Source of the DNA: Isoetes taiwanensis
Taxonomy: Eukaryota > Streptophyta > Lycopodiopsida > Isoetales > Isoetaceae
Assembly (NCBI GenBank): GCA_021234155.1
Contig: JAJEKV010000080.1
Location: forward strand, 602,182-666,181
DNA: 64,000 nucleotides
Reading direction: 5' to 3'
The position numbers and the translations under genes were made by a program. The notes under the pieces were generated by a model. The model had not been told where the DNA came from. It saw nothing but the letters and a program-made list of their open reading frames with translations, and made no database searches. Each line of letters opens with the position of its first letter. Position 1 is the first letter of the stretch. Below are positions 31,931 to 43,808 of this stretch, piece by piece.

Positions 31931-34885
31931 TTAGTGAGCATCGAGGCCTTCATATCCTCGGTCAGCCATGGGGGAGAGCTGAAGAAATCCTTGATCAACT
32001 AGATTGCGAACAACATGATATTTTATATCCACATGTTTCATGCGCTGATGCATCACGGGATTGTGAGAAATAGCGATGGCACCTTGGTTATCAGTAAGCA
32101 AGGAAAGAGAGGGATCAGAAATGATATGGAGCTCAGAAGCAAAGGAATGCAGCCAGACTGCTTCATTGCTGGCATTGGCAAGAGCAATATATTCGGCTTC
32201 AGTGGTGGATTGTGCAATGCACTTTTGTTTGGAACTGCGCCAACTAATAGCAGATCCAGCAAGAAGGAAGACATAGCCAGAAGTGGAGGTACGATCATGT
32301 TGGTTACCTGCCCAATCGGAGTCAGAGTAACCTTGAAGAGTGAGAGGATGTGCAGCTGAATAAAAGAGGCCATGATGAAGAGTACCAGCAACATAACGAA
32401 GGCAGCGTTTCAGAGCAAGACAATGGGTGTGTTTGGGGGCTAAAGAGAATTGGCTGAGCTTGCAGATGACAAAAGAGAGGTCAGGTCTAGTGGTGGTCGC
32501 AGCAAAATTCAGTGTGCCAATAAGGGTTTGATAGTGATCACAAAAAGTCTGAAGAGCAGAGGAGCAGGGTGGATCTGAAGGTAAGAGAACAGCGGCAAAC
32601 TCCATGGGAGTGTTGACAGGATTGCAGGAGAGAAGGCCAAAACGAATCAGCAGATCTTGAAGGTATTTGGTCTGGGTAAGGTGAAGTGTGCCAGCATGTT
32701 GATCATAGTGGAGCTCAATCCCGAGAAAGTAATGTACTTCCCCAAGATCCTTCATGCGGAATTGCTGCTGAAGTTGATGTTTGAGCTGTTGAAGATCATC
32801 TGAATTTTCTGCCACAATAAGCAGGTCATCAACATAACATAACACAAATAATTGATGAGGTGTGTGCCGAAAATAGACACTTGGGTCTGCTGCAGAGGGC
32901 TGAAACTGAAGGTCAACCAAGGCTTGATGCAGTCGTTCGTACCAAGCCCTTGGTGCTTGACGTAAGCCATAGAGGGCTTTGTGCAGATGACAAACTGTGT
33001 CAGAGGCAGACCCTTGAACAAATCCTTGAGGCTGTTCGAGATAGACATTTTCCAGCAAATTGCCATGCAAAAATGCATTGGTCACATCCATTTGGTGAAG
33101 AAAGAAATGCTTGTGAGCAGCATAAGTAAGAATGGTGCGAATGGATACCATTTTGGCAACCGGGGCAAATGTTTCATCAAAATCTACCCCAGGAATTTGG
33201 GTAAACCCTTTAGCAACAAATCTGGCTTTGTATCTTGCAACAGTACCAGTAGGAGTGTATTTCAGTTTGAAGACCCATCTGGATCCAACAACTGGGTGAT
33301 CAGTGGGACGAGGGACCAATGTCCAGGTTTGGGCTTCAAGAATGGATTGGTATTCAGCTTGCATAGCTTGAAGCCAATGGGAATGCTCAGAACTATTCAT
33401 GGCTTGAGAAAAACTGTGAGGCTCAGTGATGTGATCAGAAACATGAAAGGTATAGTCTGTCAACCAACCAGGAGGTCGTCTGTTGCGGATTGGACGAGAT
33501 GAGGGAGCAGGAGGTGTTGGAACAGCAGATATGGAATCAGAAGTTATGGGAGACAAGGGAGTAGGCAAATCTGTGGAGGGCATTGGAGCAGGAGGGGATT
33601 GATCGATGGGAGGCAAGGATGCAGCAGGGGAATTGGCAGAATGAGATGGGATATTGTCTTCAAAGACCACAAATTCTGGAGTGGGAGTATCTGTAGCAGG
33701 AAAGCATGCTTCAAGTTCATTAAAGGCAACATGAGCGCTGATGACAAGGGTTTGAGTTTGAAGATCAAAGAGACGATAAGCTTTTCGGTGCAGGCAATAT
33801 CCAATGAACATGCAGGAACGGGTTTTGGGAGACAACTTGGAACGAGGATGAGGAGGAAGACGTGCAAATGCTCGGCACCCAAATACCCTGAGATGATTAA
33901 GACGAACTGGCTTACCAGACCAAAGCTCTTCTGGAAGCTGATGGTTGATGCTGCTATGAGGAACTCGATTGATCAAATAGACTGCTGTTTGCACGGCTTC
34001 ACCCCAAAAGCGTGCAGGAACATTCATGGAAGTGTGCATGGTCCTGGCCATTTCTATAATTGTGCGATTCGCCCTTTCTGCTCGGCCATTCTGCTCAGGT
34101 GAGTAGGGGGCAGTGATTTGATGCTGAATACCATGTTCAGTAAAGAATTCTTCATACAATCTAGAATTGAACTCGCCTCCTCCATCACTCCTAAGAGTGA
34201 TAAGCTTTTGTCCTGTAAGTCTTTCCATTTCAGTTAGAAAGATCACAAAATGGTCAAAAACCTGGTTCTTTGATCGGAGCAGATATACAAAATGTTTCCT
34301 TGAGAAGTCATCAAGAAACACCAATATATATTGAGCACCACTGATGGTGGCAGGTCGAATGGGACCACATAGGTCTGTATGGACGAGCTCAAGAGGCTTG
34401 GAGGCATGAGATGTAGATGAAGGGAATCATGGATCCATTCTACTGATCAGCTTGCTCACGAAAGCATGAGTTACTAAAGCGGAATTTTCTTTGGAGGATG
34501 GAGGCAGACCTTTAGATTGAACCAACTGCTGGATTTTAGTGGAGTTGATATGCCCAAGACGGTGATGCCATAGTGACTGTTCACATGGATGAGTAGACAG
34601 AAAATTAGCTTGCTCAGAGATTAAATCAGCAACTTGGTAAAGATTCCCAACTCGAGTGCCTGAGAGAAGTATCTTGTGCTGTGAATCTAGAATGTGACAT
34701 TGATTGGATTTGAAAGCAACAAGGAGGCCAGCATCAGTAATCTTACTAACAGATAGAAGACTTTGTTGAAGACTAGGGACATGCAAGACATCTTTAACAA
34801 GCTTGGATGGACCTGAGACAAGCTTCTTCCCTATCAAAGTTAATGGCAATCTATTAACAACATCTTGGAGATGAGCATCACCCAT
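31931..34885 (-). pseudogene. Copia-2 pol: integrase, reverse transcriptase and RNase H
   Basis: 34885-34427 encodes the GAG-pre-integrase zinc region (LWHHRLGHINSTKIQQL). After a frame break, 34324-31931 is an uninterrupted 797-codon frame. Integrase shows FLDDFSRK, LRSDGGGEF and SPEQNGRAERANRTI. Reverse transcriptase shows WVFKLKYTPTG, QMDVTNAFLHG and CYVDDLLIVAE. RNase H shows GYSDSDWAGN, STTEAEYIA and DNQGAI. All catalytic acids that I can see are present. Only the frame break around 34324-34427 separates it from the upstream part, so this element decayed little. Confidence 0.92.
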
Positions 34886-34899
34886 TCGAGCAGATCGAA

Positions 34900-35876
34900 T
34901 ATTGGGAAAAAGAGATCATAGGTGACAAAAGCAGATCTATGGGGACACATATGGCTGGTGGCTTTTGAGTCGATACCAAACATGCGGATGAAAAGAGGAT
35001 CAGTCATAACAAGATCAGATATAGTGGGACCATGTTACTTTGCCTCGGGGGTAGGTGTTTGATCTTTGGAAGCTGGCTCTTTGGAAAGGTTATGGCCTTG
35101 GGGCGGGGAGCTCTACAATCTTTAGCAAGATGGCCATCCTTCCGACATCGATAGTAAGGTAATCTTCTTTCGATCCATGCAGGTCGGCGTGCATTAGAAT
35201 CCCTTGTCCTTTGCTGGCCTAGAGCACGTCAAAACATAAGAGAGTGAAGTGGGTGGAGGCTGATTTTGTCTCATGGATTCAACTTTTACCAGCTCAAGAG
35301 CGGTTTCAAATGTATAGTCATGCAATCGACCTTCAGTTGATCACAAGAATCTCATAAGACGTGGAAGGGTTGAGTAACATGCGAGACCTTCTCATCTTGT
35401 ATGATTGCTCCACCGGTGGCACAAAGATCGTCGAGGTAGATCTTTCATTTGGCGTTCAGAACATGATCCATCAAGTCCCCACCTTCAGTAAGATGTAATT
35501 CATACAACCTTTTGCGGAGGACAAGACGATTTCCAGCAGTGGTGGACTCATAGTGATTCAAAAGGGCGAGCCACATTTGACTTGCAGAGGGAGCTCCTTT
35601 CACTATTCGAGCAGGAACATCATCAAGACTGGCAGTGATAATCAGTTTGGCTTTTCTGTCTTTCTCAAGAAAGTCAGAATTGGAAGCATCAAGAGTGACC
35701 TCAACGGTCGATTCAGAGCCAGAAGACAAATCAGAGGTGGGAACAACAATTTCCCATAGCTGGCGATCCTCAAGAATCATTTGCAATCTCCACTTCCACA
35801 TCTGGAAGTTTTTTCCGGAGAATCGAGGCAACATACGCCATTCAGTGGCGGTCAAGGTTCCAGATGTCGCATCCAT
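34900..35876 (-). pseudogene. Copia-2 gag, decayed 3' half
   Basis: Begins MDATSGTLTATEWRMLPRF at 35876. It contains the gag/UBN2-type segment KNFQMWKWRLQMILEDRQLW and stays open to 35445. After frame changes, a zinc-knuckle remnant YRCRKDGHLAKDC (about 35150-35105) is visible, in which the first Cys has become Tyr. A protease remnant should follow but I cannot read it. Confidence 0.85.
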
Positions 35877-35993
35877 GATATCAGAACAGAAAGATAACAA
35901 AAGTTTTTTTTGGAAAGAACAAATGTAAGGCAGAAATCGAAAACTGGAGGGGCGTCCTTATGCGGTTAGAAGCAGAGACGTGGGCCCATAACC

Positions 35994-36243
35994 TGTTAAG
36001 GTATGAACAATAACAAAGAAAGAGATGAAGACACAAGGCGATTGCAACCAAGAACAGAAGAACACTTGATGATTACGAAAGGAAAAGACATGCCTTATAT
36101 AAGGCTACAAGATGCTGATCACAGAGTTCCAGCCTAGATTCGTGGAGAATGTCAGCCTGGATTCATGGAGAATGTCAGCCTAAATTCGTGGAGGAGGTGG
36201 AAGTATCCGTTGGGATGATGCCTCCTTGCTTTGATGACGAACA
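35994..36243 (-). repeat. 5' LTR of Copia-2
   Basis: About 250 bp. On the minus strand it starts TGTTCGTCATCAAAGC and ends TTAACA next to the primer-binding region. Its outer (U3) side faces the SEC11 gene. It contains CCTTATATAAGGC (about 36092), a palindromic TATA-like box that could serve the LTR promoter. Confidence 0.93.
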
Positions 36244-36248
36244 TTCTC

Positions 36249-36958
36249 AAGCCTGCAAAAGTTCGAACATAAAGTCTGTTTTCTTTCACGGAGCTAAAAA
36301 AAGCTCGTTTTTCTGTTTAGAAGGATGATCTTAGGGATCTTAGGCCAAATCTGTTGTTAAGCGGTGTTTTGCGGATCTGCTGATACTCTGATGATTGCAT
36401 TCGAAAAGGATCTATTTGCCAAACCATAATATGGCGTTGGATGGTGAGCCAGCCGACCCTCTATTCCTCTTTAATATCTACGCAAAGGACTTCAACCCGG
36501 GGCGTTCAAAAGGCAAGTCGACGTCCTAAATTCGGGAGTTATGGGCGGGGAAAATGGGCTCGTGGCCATGTGGTTACAGAAATTCCTCGGCCCGAATCTG
36601 CGTGGGCCACATGGCCACACATCTTTTTTTGGCCTTTTTGATTTAAGGACGTTATCTACCCCATAATCAAGGACATGCCTGTTAAGGATTAAAGTTTAGC
36701 CAGAAATGTGGTCAGAATCCACTTGCAAATGGGTTTCTGATGGTTATGAAAATTCTTTATTTTATTACAATCAGCAAAATGAACAGTCTGATGTAAATTT
36801 TACTTGTGCCTTAGATGCTGAGCTTCAAGCATTGCCCCTGAAAGTCACATCTGAGCAAGACATGAGTCAGAAACCTAAAGCCTTTTGCCACGTCCTTGGC
36901 ATATATCATTCCACAAACAAACTTTGTTCTGAAAGAGGTTTTGTGGAAGGAGCTAAGG
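36249..36958. other. SEC11 upstream region
   Basis: Holds the leader and promoter of SEC11. A 109-codon ORF (36706-37032) overlaps SEC11 exon 1 in another frame and has no domain I recognise; I treat it as chance. GTGGCCATGTGG and GGCCACATGGCCAC at about 36561-36612 form a short inverted repeat. Confidence 0.4.
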
Positions 36959-38990
36959 ATGAATACGATCTCTGCAGCTTGGTCTTCTGTCAAACACACA
37001 AATTTTTGCAAGCTCGTTACTCAGGCAATTAGCATTGGTATGTATGCTCATATCGGTTTTCTTTATACTTTTTTTAGATGGTTCCTTATGATCTCTTCAA
37101 CTTTTCCATGGTCAGGAATGGTGCTTGCATCAGCTTTGATCATATGGAAAGCTCTGATGTGTGTCATTGGAATTGAATCTCCGGTGGTCGTTGTGCTGTC
37201 TGGAAGCATGGAACCTGGTTTCAGAAAGGTGTGTAAAGCTAAGTGCCATTTATTTCTCACTATGGTTGCATGGGATTCTGACTTTGTTAAAGGGTGATAT
37301 ACTTTTCTTATATATGAATAATTCCCCAATTCGAGTTGGAGAGATCGTTGTTTACAATGTTGATGTATGTGTCTGTCATTTTGTTTTAGGCTGTAGTGTA
37401 CTTTAAGCTGATTTTGTTGGTCTCTTTGCAGGGTCGTAAAATACCTATTGTCCATCGTGTAATTGAGGTAGGTGTATCTCTTATGCTTAATAAGCTAGTT
37501 ACATTCTTAACATGTTAATGTGAGATATTTCTTCTTATGCCAATTAGTTATGCATGTTACCTTACATGCATGTATTAGAATAGTGCTCCAGCTAGGTAGC
37601 AGGCTTGACCTGAATTTTGTTGTTTGTGCCAATCTTGATCTCCCAAATGCAGGATCAATGGTTCTTCCTTATTCTAGACAAGAAAAGAGAAAGTGAATAT
37701 GTCCTTTGAACCAATTTTTTTTTCTACTTTAGAGCACATATGGATGAAATTGATCGATGTCACTCAACCCCAACTCCAGGAGAAGTAATTAGCTCAAGTT
37801 CAATAAAGAAAGTAGCTGTTGTGTTCATCTTCATATAAAATTTGTTGGTTCTGTTGCCTGCCACAAAGATGTTACACCTATTAGTTGGCATTTCATAATT
37901 TTGACATCACCATTTTGTCAATGCTCTACCTGTTTCTCAAGTTTTATATGATTTATCAATTTATTCTTTGGAAAGTTGAGCAAGAGTCACATAGCCTTCA
38001 TGTGTGTTTGAATTGAATCAATTAATGATCCCATGCAATAATGGCAAGCGACAGAAAACTTATTTTGGATCAAAGATAATAGTACTATGGGATTTTTTAC
38101 TGTGGAGTTGCAGTTAGGGAATTAGGCCTTGAAAGGGAGCAATTAGTGTCTCCCCTGTCACGACAGTGTAGATCAGTAGGGTAAGATTAGAATTTCAATG
38201 TTGATGGGCTCTGCTTTCTGCATGCAGTGCAGGAGGCTGTGACATATATTTTTACTAGTAGAGAATCTTGAAACCTCTTAATGGAAAACTTAATAATTGA
38301 AGTTCATATTGCATTGCAGGTCCATGAGCGTGAAGGAACGGGTGAGGTGGATTTGTTGACTAAAGGTATAATCTAGTTTAATTTTCAAATACTTCTTATG
38401 GCAGTACAAGCTTGACTTTATCTTTATGGCCAAAGAATATTTTGCATATAAACATTTAGGGACCACATCGACATTGCTTCTTATCATTTCATGTTTGAAG
38501 CATATCAAAACCTAACTGTATTTGGGTCTCCAGGTGACAATAACACTCATGACGACCGGGTTCTATATGCTCCAGGTCAGCAGTGGCTTCAACGTCGCCA
38601 TATCATGGGACGTGCTGTCGGGTAATTATGTTGTTCATTTTTACATGAACATGTCAGAGCATTTTTTCCATTAACATTCTTGTCCTTTCCTGTTTCGTTT
38701 GATTTTACTTGACAACCTAAGAGGAAAGTGCTCATAGACTAGATGCCATCTTTTCAGCAGCGAATGCTCCATTTATTTTCTGTCCAATATTATTTTTCCA
38801 ATTGATGACCATTCTTACCATATGTTGGGTGGGTTACACTTATTATGGCTGAGCTACGATTTGTGAAGGTACCTTGAATGAAGCAGTGCGTTCAATCTGG
38901 AGTTAACACACTAGTAATTATTGTCAGGTTTTTGTGCAGTTCATCCTCATTGGAGCTCTTGGACTATTGGTTATTACATCAAAAGATTAA
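36959..38990 (+). CDS. SEC11: SEC11: catalytic subunit of the ER signal peptidase complex, eight exons
   Basis: SEC11 cleaves signal peptides from proteins entering the ER. Exons: 36959-37037, 37116-37228, 37293-37364, 37432-37467, 38320-38365, 38534-38621, about 38811-38868 and 38940-38990. Together they give 180 residues, the usual plant length. Exon 1 ([10 protein letters not shown] ... VTQAISIG) leads into an N-terminal membrane anchor ([16 protein letters not shown]). The catalytic Ser is in LSGSMEPGF, the His in IPIVHRVIE, and the acidic residues in [11 protein letters not shown]. The C-terminal [14 protein letters not shown] is a second hydrophobic segment. All introns are GT-AG except before exon 7: its reading frame is clear ([14 protein letters not shown]), but the bases before it are ...GATGACC, with no AG and an in-frame TGA just upstream. 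Either a non-canonical site is used or this copy is damaged. Confidence 0.93.
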
Positions 38991-39489
38991 TGTACACTTA
39001 CCAATAAGGACCATCATTCATTTAAATTGGATTTATGTCAGGATTTTGGACCATTTTGGCACTGCAACTTTTTCCCGGGTTAGTAAATTTGCATCGAGAA
39101 TGTGACTTTTTTTTATAACAGCACAACATGATTGCATTAAAAATTAAAAATATTTCACATATGCATGTCGAGTTACATATTGCCAATTACTTCTCGGAAT
39201 TGACCCCTAGAGATATCATAGCTTTCTTCCTCACTTCCACGAGGTATTGTAACCCTAGCGAGTCTTGCACAGGATGACCTTTGGGGTCCATGAAAACAAA
39301 ATAGTATCTAACTCAACCCAATCATCCCTTCAATAGGGTTTCTCTTCCATTTCTTTGTCCAAGCGGTCTCTATACCTTTCTTCCTCACCTCAACGCATTT
39401 AACTGGTGCACTGGATACCACCACTCCCACGAACTTTGTTCACATTGCGGTCACCTACTTCTTTGCAAACCTCGAGGTGTAACCCATCC

Positions 39490-42002
39490 ACCACCGGGGG
39501 TATATCTCTTTGGCTCACGGTACTATAAGTGCAAATTGATGGCAAAGCAAGTCATCTTCGGATCATAATCCTCCGGCCCAGAGATATTTAGGCCTTCCTT
39601 TCCTAGGACCAACATAGTGTTTTTCAAGATTTGGAGGAGCCATGGACTTGAATACTACTAACCACATCATCGGCTTCCGAAGGGTAATATCAAGTCTCCA
39701 CCTAGTCTTAGGTAGCCATCCATCTTTGAGTTCATCGGAGGATGTGTCTACTTGTCCCAATAATCCATGTACTTTTGTGTCCAATAATCTATCAATGCAA
39801 GGTTGGTATCATGGGGTTATTTTTCCAATACTTGATGTATTGAAATGCCGTCAATGTGCTTTGCAATGAATCCACCTCTGGAAAAGGCTTAAGAGCTTTT
39901 GGTTGACCCCTTGGAATCTTAGATTTACCATTTTCATCTTAGGTGCCATATAGGTACTCCCTCATCGGCCTCCATTTATCATCTGAAGGTCTCATCTTCC
40001 ATTGCATGATTGGCTTATTTCCCATGACCCAGGAAAGTGTCTTGAAGAGGTCTAGATTGACCTTCCATATCAAAGAGCATAACTTGCCGATAAAATTCTT
40101 CCAATCGGGCACCTCTTGTATGATCAACCCTATAGGAGAAGGTGAAATGCATTCAATAAGAACTTCCATTAGTCTAGGAAGATTGGTCCGGTTTGAGATT
40201 TCAACACAATGCATCCACATCCTCATGAGTATGTCGGGCATTAAGAACCCTAAATTCACTCTTTCAAAGACACCCACGGCTGTTAAATAAGATATGAATG
40301 AGAACATATACCTTTTTTATTACATCCGCCTGGTGTCAAGTTGGAGGAGGAACCTTGGTGGTAGATCTCGAGGTTGGGGACGTGAACTTGAGGCTCCAAC
40401 ATGTTCAGAAGCACCTGACTTCCTAAACCTTGCCTTAGTAAACTTCTCTAAATTATTAGGCTTTCTATCCAACAATGCTTTGAAGAGTGGTTGGCTACCA
40501 CCTCGAGGGGTTGTGGAGGTCACCGAATAACCACTCTCATAGTTCCTCAAGCACCTCATCACACTTCAATATGAAAATCGGGACCATCACTCCACAATTG
40601 CAAACTAAAATGGCCATAATAAATTGGCACCCTGCCATGCACTATTACTTTTGTCGAGAGACTTGCAAAGGATAAGCTCTATTGATTTGCTTGGGTATGT
40701 AACTATCTTTGTGGCAAACAAGTCTTGATTGATCCATCTTGTCATGTATAATACAAACATAGTTATTGGGTTCCAAACATGATAATGTTCTCCACATCCA
40801 ATAAGTGGATCTACATGATAGTTGATTACGTCATGTGATCTTTCATTTGCTCCCTTATCTTAGCCCTTTGGCTTGGTTGCTTGGTCTTATCAAGAATCTC
40901 TTTCAACTTAGCACACAAGTTGCACTTTGCAAAGTTGTTGAAGTGTCTAATAGTGACATGCTTGAAGTGCTTGCTCCATAGTCTACTTTGGGTTGAGATA
41001 TTGCGGTTTTTTGTAGTTCTCGAAGCAAAGCATTGACTTCCTCCAATATGCTCTTCTGGGTACAATGGGATGGCAATCTCTTCTCGACAACTATTTTTCC
41101 CTGTTGATCTTTCCTACTTTTATGTGGCATATTCTCAGCATTGAATTCAACATATTTTTCAAAACCTCCCTAGCGGTCGGGATCCTAGAAGTTGGCCTCA
41201 ACATGCCATTATTTCCATGTAATGCAATTTTACTCCCCTTTGCATGACTTGCTTGCCAATTTTGCCAAGTTGAAATTGGAATGCCATGAATATGTATCCA
41301 TGCAACTTTACATATCCATATCCCTAGCGATTGGGTATTTTTTTTTTCTTTGGAAATTGTTCATCTTGAAGTGCAAGCTCATGAATGGAGTACATGTAAG
41401 TCCTCCTCTCATCACAAGTATACTCTTGGAAGGTGGCTCTTGCTTCCACCAATTCATCAATTTCAAACTTCTGAACACAATTAGCCCAACAACATTCCAT
41501 TCCCCTTACCTTAGTGAGCTTCCGTGAACAATCACTACTTGACTTGGACCTCTTGCTAGGATAATGTTTCACCACCGAGGTGTGCCCTCTTCTCACGAAA
41601 ATGTGGTCTGGCAGCTATTGGAGGTGCATTAAGAAAATCAGTGTCATCCACAACCTCGGCTCTGGTAAAGGAATTCTCCTATAAACTCAATGCGGGGCTA
41701 TAGGCCATGGCATGGCGCATGGAACCTCAATTGTTTAATACAAGCGATTGCAATCACGGTGATTTGATCCTTTTTCCTTCCATTTTTTCCTCTAAACTTG
41801 TTATGGCCACACCCACTTTATCCTCTCCTAACCTTTCATCATTGGCCGACTGGATAGGATCAGCTACTATGATAGTTCCTTCACCTACTAGCTCCTCATT
41901 GCATTGGTGCTTCACTTTCACCTTCTTATTCTTCCAATCCAACCTCTTGTAGAGGACAATTTGCTTAGTAGTCTCGACCTCAACACCCTTTGGGAGGTCC
42001 AC
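39490..42002 (-). pseudogene. Decayed transposase-like gene with HTHEDVD motif (DUF7869-like)
   Basis: Fragments read on the minus strand from 42002. MDLPKGVEVETTKQ is followed by GEGTIIVADPIQS and LGEDKVGVAI. A Cys-containing block (MECCWANCVQKFEIDELVEA, about 41500) comes next, then HFNNFAKCNLCAKLKEIL (about 40940-40890). DKMDQSRLVCHKD (about 40735-40697), LLQLDTRRM (about 40345-40320) and GVFERVNLGF (about 40270) follow. In the next frame comes HTHEDVDALC (about 40235-40205). The order DxMDQSK, LQLDN and GHTHEDxD is what I know from a large family of eukaryotic transposon-linked proteins (DUF7869). Frameshifts are frequent. No element ends were found. The family call is from memory and moderate. 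Confidence 0.6.
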
Positions 42003-42480
42003 GACATTGACCTACAAGAACAATGTTTACAATGGGGTAACAATATGATAAGAACATGTGGTAACAATCTTGAAACATGTTGGGGGATAGGCATTACATT
42101 TTACCCTTTTAGGATCCACACGCTTCACCTATATAAAGTGAAATGTCTTAATATTAGTCGAGGAAAAAGGACAAAGTAATTTTGAGAACCGATTAAAGGG
42201 AACTTTAAGAAATACCAAGAAAACCATTAAATGGACAAATATATGTTGTAAGTGCAGCCAAAAATAGGTTGTAAGTATAGCTCAAAGTGAGGTAATTATT
42301 GCAAAATTAATGGTAACATAGGGTGTATGCTAGTAGTACTAATGAGGTAAGTATAGGTGAATTGAATCTAGATGGGCCAAAGTTGAGCTAAATTTGGGGT
42401 CTAGGCTCCCATCCGCATCGGTTTTGCCCCATCCATAATTCCGGGACTTCGCCTCCCAGAGGCAATTAAGAGGCGTAAAA
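42003..42480. other. Intergenic, no gene seen
   Basis: AT-rich sequence without recognisable coding or repeat structure. Confidence 0.35.
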
Positions 42481-42545
42481 AATTGATAAAGAAATCCATT
42501 CCCCCCTCCTTTGAGATCCTTTGTGGCTGCTCTCTCGCTTCTACC

Positions 42546-42980
42546 ATGGTGAGCCGGATAAGTGCGAGGAGTTATTTCTTCGGGGCAAGCTTAGCTGGGG
42601 AAAAGATTATCGAGCACCGTGACACCCGTCAGGATAAAAGATTTCTTCGAGTCCCCCCATACTCCCCTTGATTCAGATGAGGAGATGGAGAGCGAGATTG
42701 AGAAAGAAGAAGAAATGGAGGAAGCGGATGAAGAATGGCGGGAAGAATTAGAAGAAGAAAAAGCGGATGATTATGGGCGCCCTCTCCTCCTCAGATGATG
42801 AAGTTGTTCGCGAAGCCCTCCTTGAGGAGATGGCGGATGAAAGCTTCGGAGGAAGAAGAGGAGGAGGAAGAAGAGGAGGAGGTAGAGGGATGATTTTTTT
42901 TTTTTGTTATTTAGTTTTTGGTTCAGAAGAGCGAGCTAGGCATCTCCTTAAACTGCCTAGAACACGTAATTTTGTAACAT
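42546..42980 (+). pseudogene. Acidic then Gly/Arg-rich ORF relic
   Basis: 42546-42668 reads MVSRISARSYFFGASLAGE and stops. With a frame change, a run of Glu-rich codons (EMESEIEKEEEMEE, about 42680-42760) follows, then SSDDEVVREALLEEMADE and a GGRRGGG repeat (about 42850-42890). Such a tail resembles nuclear or transposon accessory proteins. I do not recognise a family. Confidence 0.35.
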
Positions 42981-43019
42981 AGAGTTGGGCATCTCCTTAA
43001 AGCGCCTAGAAACACGTAA

Positions 43020-43290
43020 TTTTGTATAATTTTGGGCAACTTTAATAAAAGGCCTTATGTAAACTTTTTCAATGGCAATACAAGGATTTACTGACTGCAA
43101 TATGTTTCTTTAGTTTCTACTCTAACTTGAAAGCGAGCTGTAATTTTCTGCTAGAAGGTTTTGTTTTGGAATTCGGCAACTCAAATAAAAGGCCTTATGT
43201 AAAAATTTTCAATGGCAATACAAGGATTAATGGCGCAATATATTTCTTTAGTGTCAACTCTAACTTGAAGGCATAACTGTAATTTCTTCA
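43020..43290. repeat. Two-copy tandem repeat, period about 145 bp
   Basis: Both copies contain AAATAAAAGGCCTTATGTAAA-type sequence, TTTCAATGGCAATACAAGGA, TTTCTTTAGT and CTCTAACTTGAA (about 43030-43135 and 43180-43275). The second has short deletions. Confidence 0.8.
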
Positions 43291-43315
43291 GAAACTGTTT
43301 TGAATTCTGGCTCTT

Positions 43316-43808
43316 TAATTCTTAATTTTGAGAGAGCTGAAGTGAGATCACGCCAGGCGCGAAATATGTTTATGTACAAAATGTTTAAATTGTCAAGCGG
43401 TCCAATACACGCTGGCGTGGAATTACACCACGATAATTAGCTTTATGCGGTTCACGCCCAGCGTGTATTGGACCTGCACAATGTAAACATTTTGCACACA
43501 AACATATTTCGGCGCTATGCGATTTCACTTCTATAACTGATTAGACACGAATTAGTAAAAAGCGGCACCATGCTCACCTTGATCTATCTAATTCGATCTT
43601 TCATTCTTAATTTTGATAGAGCTGAAGTGAGATCGCGCCATGAAATATGTTTGTGTACAAAATGTTTAAATTGTCAAAAGCGGTCCAATACCGCTGGCTG
43701 GCGTGAATTACGCATACCGATAATTAGCTTTATGCGAGTTCACGCGGCAGTGTATTGGACCTGCACAATGTAAACATTTTGCACACAAACATATTCGCGC
43801 TGTATTTC
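43316..43808. repeat. Two tandem units, each with a 190-bp palindrome
   Basis: Unit 1 (from 43316) and unit 2 (from 43604) both start TTCTTAATTTTGA.AGAGCTG and contain a long inverted repeat (43339-43531 and 43624-43808). Each arm carries GAAGTGAGATC, AAATATGTTT.TGT, AAAATGTTTA and GTCCAATAC. The centre is CGATAATTAGCTTTATGCG. The period is about 288 bp. Such fold-back units can form hairpins. Whether this is a duplicated MITE or a structured locus is unknown. Confidence 0.88.

Larger units (their letters stand above)
31600..36243 (-). mobile_element. Copia-2: full-length LTR retrotransposon
   Basis: LTRs at 31600-31855 and 35994-36243 start TGTTCATCAAAGC and end CCTTAACA when read on the minus strand. 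TTCTC flanks both sides (31595-31599 and 36244-36248), a 5-bp target duplication. The domain order gag, GAG-pre-integrase, integrase, reverse transcriptase, RNase H is Copia type. The primer-binding region just inside the 5' LTR reads GGTTATGGGCCCACG. The purine tract GCCTTTGAGGGGG precedes the 3' LTR (31856-31870). It lies 715 bp upstream of the SEC11 start, on the opposite strand. Confidence 0.95.

Noticed and set aside
32015-34102. Plus-strand ORFs across Copia-2
   Set aside because: They are antisense shadows of the pol frame.
36706-37032. 109-codon ORF overlapping SEC11 exon 1
   Set aside because: It is in another frame than the SEC11 exons, has no domain and ends within exon 1; SEC11 explains the region better.
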